Assembly: GCA_964587515.1 (NCBI GenBank)
Contig: CAZPMO010000116.1
Coordinates: 1-15,623, forward strand
Direction of reading: 5' to 3'
Length of the DNA stretch: 15,623 nucleotides
Source: CAZPMO01 sp964587515
GTDB lineage: Bacteria; Pseudomonadota; Alphaproteobacteria; MPNO01
The translations under genes were made by a program, and so were the position numbers. Under the pieces are notes generated by a model, which was not told the origin of the DNA, ran no database searches, and worked only from the letters and a program-made list of their open reading frames with translations. Positions 15,061 to 15,623 of this stretch are shown piece by piece; within the stretch, counting starts at the first letter, position 1; each line of letters starts with the position of its first letter.

Positions 15061-15623
15061 CTACATCATGCCGCCCATGCCGCCCATGCCGCCCATATCG
15101 GGCATTGCCGGCATGGCCGCTGCTTCGGATGGCTTCTCGGCTACCATGGCTTCGGTGGTGATCAGAAGTCCCGCCACCGACGCCGCATCGACCAACGCGG
15201 TGCGCACAACCTTGGCCGGGTCCATGATGCCGGCCTTGATCATGTCGGTATAGGTTTCCGACTGCGCGTCGAAGCCGTAATTGGCGTCCTTGCTTTCGAG
15301 GATCTTGCCCACGACCACGGAGCCCTCGACGCCGGCGTTTTCGACGATCTGACGCATGGGCGCCTGAAGCGCGCGCTTCACGATGTCAACGCCGACCTGC
15401 TGATCGTGGTTATCGGGTTTCACCTTGTCGAGGCCGCGCGAGGCCTGCAACAGCGCAACACCGCCACCCGGGACGATGCCTTCCTCGACCGCGGCGCGGG
15501 TGGCGTTCATCGCATCATCGACACGATCACGCCGTTCCTTCACCTCGACCTCGGACGCGCCGCCGACACGGATCACCGCGACGCCGCCGGCCAGCTTCGC
15601 AAGCCGTTCCTGCAGCTTCTCGC
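15061..15623 (-). CDS. groL: Chaperonin GroEL, C-terminal part (5' end outside window)
   Basis: This is the last 187 codons of the 60-kDa chaperonin, which folds proteins in an ATP-driven double ring with GroES. The frame enters from the right edge with EKLQERLAKLAGGVAVIRVGG and continues through EVEVKERRDRVDDAMNATRAA, GIVPGGGVALL, NAGVEGSVVVGKIL and MIKAGIMDPAKVVRTAL, all canonical. It ends in the GGM-rich flexible tail (MPDMGGMGGMGGMM), whose codons form short tandem repeats near 15064-15090. The start, and any groS upstream, are beyond the window. Confidence 0.97.
   Translation of the reverse strand, partial: EKLQERLAKLAGGVAVIRVGGASEVEVKERRDRVDDAMNATRAAVEEGIVPGGGVALLQASRGLDKVKPDNHDQQVGVDIVKRALQAPMRQIVENAGVEGSVVVGKILESKDANYGFDAQSETYTDMIKAGIMDPAKVVRTALVDAASVAGLLITTEAMVAEKPSEAAAMPAMPDMGGMGGMGGMM

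Noticed and set aside
15064..15090. Tandem 9-base repeats
   Set aside because: These encode the normal GGM tail of GroEL and need no further explanation.
1..15623. tRNA, rRNA, CRISPR arrays, insertion sequences, integrase genes
   Set aside because: By eye I found no cloverleaf-like tRNA, no regularly spaced repeats, and no transposase or integrase reading frame. Covariance-model and repeat-finder searches would be decisive but could not be run.

Overview
The window reads as chromosomal DNA from a GC-rich alphaproteobacterium. The evidence is a class I lysyl-tRNA synthetase, a GroEL with a GGM-rich tail, a quinone-type PyrD, alphaproteobacterial-style branched-chain aminotransferase and DinG-like helicase, and strongly GC-biased codon use. 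The gene mix suggests a Rhodospirillales-like lineage, but the sequence alone does not fix the genus. Most of it is ordinary housekeeping and metabolic sequence packed in short operons. The stretch from about 8.9 to 11.1 kb is different: it holds two unfamiliar membrane-protein genes and an AT-rich upstream region.

Layout. 1-163: edge region, perhaps the first codons of a minus-strand gene. 164-3555 (minus): class IIA HAD hydrolase, a membrane-anchored degenerate EAL protein, and pyrD. 3665-5913 (plus): sufE, a branched-chain aminotransferase and a class I methyltransferase; the last two overlap by a GTGA stop/start. 5926-7512 (minus): class I lysS, convergent with the methyltransferase. 7649-8904 (plus): a possible 21-codon leader ORF and an MFS transporter, also joined by a GTGA overlap. 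8928-10823 (minus): an orphan membrane protein built from two copies of a two-helix unit, and upstream of it a peptidoglycan-binding-like protein with one or two membrane segments. 10824-11227: a gene-poor divergent regulatory region with an AT-rich core of about 30% GC. 11228-15000 (plus): a secreted YHS-domain protein, 3-hydroxyanthranilate 3,4-dioxygenase and a large Fe-S DinG-like helicase, with another GTGA overlap between the last two. 15061-15623 (minus): the 3' end of groL, with a hairpin terminator between it and the helicase.

How the genes relate. Identifiable roles are pyrimidine synthesis (PyrD), Fe-S assembly (SufE), branched-chain amino acid metabolism, lysine charging, transport, the kynurenine branch of tryptophan metabolism, DNA repair and protein folding. 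There is no single pathway; three translationally coupled pairs are the clearest local organisation. The best candidate for something undescribed is the two-gene membrane module at 8928-10823. Its first protein contains a gap-free internal duplication with a 137-residue period and matched cysteine pairs. The degenerate EAL protein next to pyrD is the second candidate, probably a c-di-GMP receptor rather than an enzyme.
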